A DNA stretch of 15,049 nt from Ruminococcaceae bacterium UBA7135 (lineage in GTDB: Bacteria; Bacillota; Clostridia; Oscillospirales; Ruminococcaceae): the NCBI GenBank assembly GCA_002492075.1, contig DKXD01000141.1:1-15049 (forward strand), given 5' to 3'. The notes under the pieces were generated by a model. The model was not told the DNA's origin. It saw only the letters and a program-made list of their open reading frames with translations, and searched no databases. Every line of letters starts with the position of its first letter. Positions within the stretch are counted from its first letter, which is position 1. The position numbers and the translations under genes are program-made. Positions 12,247 to 15,049 of this stretch are shown piece by piece.

Positions 12247-14661
12247 TCAGCCATTTGATTTAGCGGGTTTGGAAGAACCGCTCTTGCGCGACTTGCGCTC
12301 ACGGTGCCATATCCACAGCGGACCTGCCAGACACAGCGACGAATAGAAGCCCACCAGCATACCGAAAGCAAGCGGTATCGCAAAGCTGAGTATCGATGTA
12401 ACGCCTTGCAAGGAGCATACTATCGCTATCGAGATCATCGCGGTGACGGTCGTGGCGGTGGTGATTATCGAACGCGAGAGCGTCTGGTTTATCGAGAGAT
12501 TTACAAGCTCACGGTCGGAGATGTTGCCGCCGTGCTTTGCGCGGTTTTCGCGCAGACGGTCGTAAATGATGATAGTGTTGTTTATCGAGTAGCCAAGCAG
12601 CGTCAGGATGACTGCCATAAAGTTTGAGTCAAGCGACATTCCGCTTATAACATACACCGCGTATGTCAGTATAACGTCGTGAAGCAGGCAGAATATCGCG
12701 ATGATACCCGCGCTCCAGCCGCCTATCTTCTTAAATCGGAACGCAATGTATATAACCAGCAGCACAAACGCTATTGCCACGGCAATTACGCACGAAACAA
12801 GGAACTGCGAACCTGCAGCTGCCGAAACGTTGGTAGTATCAATATTTTCGATATTGTTGTCTGCATAAGATTCGACAAGGGTTTTCGAGACCTTCTCCAG
12901 CATTTCGTTATCCATCTTCTCGTCCTGAGCGAACGATACGACTACCGTATTCAAACCTCCGGTGAAGCTGGTTCCCGTAGTAACGGTCGCGCGGGGCGTG
13001 CCCAGCGCCTCAACGGTGGATTTCACGGCGTTAGTGTCAATCTCTCCCTCATAGGAGTAGGTGAGGATAGTACCGCCCTTAAAGCGGATATCAACGTTCA
13101 CGCCCATAATAAAGGAGAGCGCCAATGTCATCGCAAATGCCGCCGCCGAGATGATAACGAAAACCTTTCTCTTGCCAACAAAATCGATGTTGGTTTTTGC
13201 CTTTACTGCAATAGTATGAACGGTGTCCTTGCCCTTTTCGGCGTCGGTATGTTCAAGCTCGGATTTTTTGACGCCGTATAAGCTTGTTTTTCTGAAGCAC
13301 TTGAACTTTGAAAGTCCGATAGTCATCATACGCGTAGCCCAGCAAGCCATAATGAAGTTCATTATAACGCCTGCCAGCAGCGTATAGCCGAACGAGTATA
13401 CCGTACCCTCCGTGGTAGCGCCGAACCATGTTCCGAACACCGCCATAAGGATAAGCGCCACTATGATAACCGTGAGGTTGGAGTCGAGGATAGCCGTGAA
13501 GCCGCGCGAAAATCCGTTTTTCAGTGCGCCGTCTATCGTGCGTCCCGCCTTAAGCTCTTCTTTGATGCGCTCGGCGGAGATGACGTTTGCGTCGACGCCC
13601 ATGCCTATTGAGAGTATGATACCCGCAATGCCCGGCAGAGTAAGCGAGCTTGCGTTGTTAAATCCGAAGAAGCCCGTGATAGCCGCGAACATACCTGCAA
13701 CCTGACCCGTAAGCGCAACGACCGCCACAAAGCCCGGCAGCCTATAGTATATTATCATAAATATAGCGATAAGGATAAACGCGATAAGTCCTGCCAGCGC
13801 CATGGAATCACGCGCGCCCATACCGAGTATGGGGGAGATTGTCGAAAGCGAACTGTTTTCCAGCTTGAACGGCAGCGAACCGCCGTTTATTTTATTGGCA
13901 AGCTCGCGCGCCGAATTCTCGTCAAAGCTGCCCGATATGCGGCAAGTCTCCTGCTCCAGGCGCTCGTATACTCTCGGATAACTTATGCACTCGTCGTCCA
14001 TCCAAATCGAAACGATGTTTGCTCCTGCGTCCGAGTTTTCTTTTGAGGAAAGCTTTTCCGTGGCATCCGCAAACGCCTTTCTGCCTTCCTCCTTAAACTG
14101 CAGAACAACCACCCATTCGCGCTGACCGCTGTTGTCGTCTTTCAACTCATAGCTTGCGGTCGCTTTTTCAACTTGATCGCCCGTCATAATGATGTTGTCC
14201 AATGTATCGCCCGAGGGCTTGCCGTCCGCGTCTACCTCGTGCTTTTCGCGGAACGTAAGCAGCGCCGTTTCGCCTATCTCGCGCACCGCCTGCTGCGGGT
14301 CGAACGAGGTGTCGTCGCTCTGCCACGGAAACTGCACGATAACACCGTTTGTGGCGTTGTCTACATAAACGTTATAGTCGTTAATATTCTTGTTCACCAG
14401 ACGCGTTTCAAGAATAGACTTTGCCGCGTTAAGGTCGTCGGCGGTTATCTCATGCTCCGCCGCGTAATCCTCAGGCACAACGAACGTAGCGCTTACGCCG
14501 CCCCTTATATCCATTCCCCAACGTATATCGTCTATTCCCCAAACGATCGACTTTTTGATATCGCCGTTATATGTGCTTATGCCCATTGTGGACAGCACGG
14601 CGAACACGATTATCAGGATAAAGACGATAAAGAACGCGGGTTTTCCTATTCTGCTCTTCAA
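12247..14661 (-). CDS. secDF: Fused protein translocase subunit SecDF (TTG start)
   Basis: The start is TTG (14661-14659). An in-frame TGA lies 9 nt upstream, no earlier start exists, and the first in-frame ATG would fall inside the first membrane helix. GGAG lies about 10 nt before it. The 804-aa protein joins SecD (1 to about 455) and SecF (about 490-790), linked by a charged loop. SecD shows TM1 (9-28), GMDIRGG (49-55), a large extracytoplasmic domain and SIGMGVDANV (351-360, D357). SecF shows a TM at 498-520, DIRFKGG (524-530), HDV (661-663), GYSINNTIIIYDRLREN (690-706) and NQTLSRSI (R730). SecDF uses the ion gradient to help pull exported proteins through SecYEG. The SecF Asp usually found in the SINDT motif is Asn (N695) here. 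Typical of Clostridia fusions. Confidence 0.94.
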   Translation of the reverse strand: MKSRIGKPAFFIVFILIIVFAVLSTMGISTYNGDIKKSIVWGIDDIRWGMDIRGGVSATFVVPEDYAAEHEITADDLNAAKSILETRLVNKNINDYNVYVDNATNGVIVQFPWQSDDTSFDPQQAVREIGETALLTFREKHEVDADGKPSGDTLDNIIMTGDQVEKATASYELKDDNSGQREWVVVLQFKEEGRKAFADATEKLSSKENSDAGANIVSIWMDDECISYPRVYERLEQETCRISGSFDENSARELANKINGGSLPFKLENSSLSTISPILGMGARDSMALAGLIAFILIAIFMIIYYRLPGFVAVVALTGQVAGMFAAITGFFGFNNASSLTLPGIAGIILSIGMGVDANVISAERIKEELKAGRTIDGALKNGFSRGFTAILDSNLTVIIVALILMAVFGTWFGATTEGTVYSFGYTLLAGVIMNFIMACWATRMMTIGLSKFKCFRKTSLYGVKKSELEHTDAEKGKDTVHTIAVKAKTNIDFVGKRKVFVIISAAAFAMTLALSFIMGVNVDIRFKGGTILTYSYEGEIDTNAVKSTVEALGTPRATVTTGTSFTGGLNTVVVSFAQDEKMDNEMLEKVSKTLVESYADNNIENIDTTNVSAAAGSQFLVSCVIAVAIAFVLLVIYIAFRFKKIGGWSAGIIAIFCLLHDVILTYAVYVISGMSLDSNFMAVILTLLGYSINNTIIIYDRLRENRAKHGGNISDRELVNLSINQTLSRSIITTATTVTAMISIAIVCSLQGVTSILSFAIPLAFGMLVGFYSSLCLAGPLWIWHRERKSRKSGSSKPAKSNG

Positions 14662-14694
14662 ATGTTTTCAACTCCGTTTCTTTATGATTAAGAC

Positions 14695-14715
14695 AAAACG
14701 GCTTTTGCCGATTTT
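14695..14715 (-). promoter_or_regulatory. Hairpin with T-run in the secDF leader, possible attenuator
   Basis: On the minus strand CGGC-AAAA-GCCG (14710-14699) is flanked by A-runs before and TTTT after, allowing about 8 bp with one bulge. It falls 10-30 nt after the expected transcription start and about 35 nt before the TTG start. It resembles a small intrinsic terminator, but the stem is short. Confidence 0.4.
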
Positions 14716-14731
14716 TCACCTATACTTTCTT

Positions 14732-14760
14732 ATTATAATACTTTTTTGCCGATTAGTCAA
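14732..14760 (-). promoter_or_regulatory. secDF promoter
   Basis: Minus strand: TTGACT (14760-14755), 17-nt spacer, perfect TATAAT (14737-14732). Transcription would start near 14725, leaving a leader of about 65 nt before the TTG start. Confidence 0.85.
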
Positions 14761-14838
14761 TAGCTTTTCTGCTTTTTTGTTTTAATCTTTTTTGAAAATT
14801 CAATGATAAGACGTGGTTTCCCCCTAATTCCCCTTTCC

Positions 14839-14915
14839 GGGCGGGTTCGCTTTTCCGCGTCAGCGGAAAACGGCGGCGTCAGCCGCCGCGTCGCGAAGCG
14901 GCGGCGAACCCGCCC
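14839..14915. repeat. Nested palindrome: perfect four-way junction
   Basis: The outer stem GGGCGGGTTCGC (14839-14850) pairs with GCGAACCCGCCC (14904-14915). Inside it three hairpins abut with no spare bases: TTTTCCGC-GTCA-GCGGAAAA (14851-14870), CGGCGGC-GTCA-GCCGCCG (14871-14888), and CGTCGC-GAA-GCGGCG (14889-14903, one T-G pair). It is intergenic, upstream of the secDF promoter. A cruciform-forming repeat or the RNA of an unidentified element are both possible. Confidence 0.8.
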
Positions 14916-14917
14916 CA

Positions 14918-15049
14918 CGCAGCAGCGCTGCGGCGCGCGGATCAGAGCTCGCGCTTTGCGGAATGTTTGGGCGCGGGGCGGCGGGGCTTTTCCTCACGCC
15001 CCGCTCGGGTCGCGCTCACTTCGTTCGCGTTCCCCTCGGGGGCATTCGG
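14918..15049. other. GC-rich palindromic sequence to the window edge
   Basis: Contains CGCAGC-AGC-GCTGCG (14918-14932), GCGGGGC (14981-14987) with GCCCCGC (14998-15004) around a T-rich loop, and a CGCGCTCACTTCGTTCGCG-like imperfect inverted repeat (about 15011-15030). No ORF with a ribosome binding site is seen. It continues the repeat-rich style of 14839-14915 and is cut by the window edge. Confidence 0.6.

Overview
The window reads as ordinary chromosome of a mid-GC, Gram-positive Clostridia member. An Oscillospiraceae/Ruminococcaceae-type gut anaerobe is my best guess. The reasons are AGGAGG ribosome binding sites, sigma-A-type promoters, a fused SecDF, a class II (Firmicutes-type) GalT, a stand-alone MsmK/UgpC-type sugar ABC ATPase, a DUF4830 protein, lipoproteins with Ser/Thr-rich wall-spanning linkers, and many GC-rich intergenic hairpins. 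I cannot name the species.

Left end (1-850). The 3' end of a tRNA (probably tRNA-Pro) is followed by two terminator-like hairpins and a single sequence resembling a type I-E CRISPR repeat. Next comes a strong consensus promoter (TTGACA-18-TATAAT, 321-350). Downstream of it lies about 240 nt with no convincing ORF but with several strong hairpins and a tRNA T-arm-like motif. This is the best candidate here for an undescribed structured RNA, or a long leader. A palindrome-rich GC stretch follows.

850-3909, plus strand. Three tightly packed small uncharacterised genes come first, the first encoding six cysteines near its N-terminus. Two tandem GC-rich palindromes follow, then a soluble slipin/SPFH-family protein and a lipoprotein polysaccharide deacetylase (NodB family).

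4009-6646, minus strand, convergent with the above. A DUF4830 membrane-anchored protein lies upstream of a two-gene operon with its own promoter, encoding a transglutaminase-like lipoprotein and a HisJ-type PHP phosphoesterase. The two lipoproteins and the DUF4830 protein form a loose envelope-associated cluster.

6647-7332 is a long AT-rich regulatory intergenic region. It has direct repeats and palindromes and precedes the sugar-importer ATPase (7333-8475, plus), which ends at a textbook terminator. Convergent to it, a minus-strand operon with a clear promoter encodes a MATE transporter and GalT. A GNAT acetyltransferase and a TTG-started SecDF fusion, also minus and with a consensus promoter, complete the gene content. 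The right end (14839-15049) is a dense set of nested palindromes. One piece (14839-14915) folds on paper into a perfect four-way junction with no unpaired bases at the junction.

Most genes are household functions: envelope, sugar uptake, Leloir pathway and Sec export. The unusual content is intergenic: a family of hairpins with a YCCCGC-N3-GCGGGR core, the candidate structured RNA, the lone CRISPR-like repeat, and the right-end cruciform. One protein-level oddity is Asn at a SecF position that is normally a functionally important Asp. All functional assignments come from motif reading without database searches.
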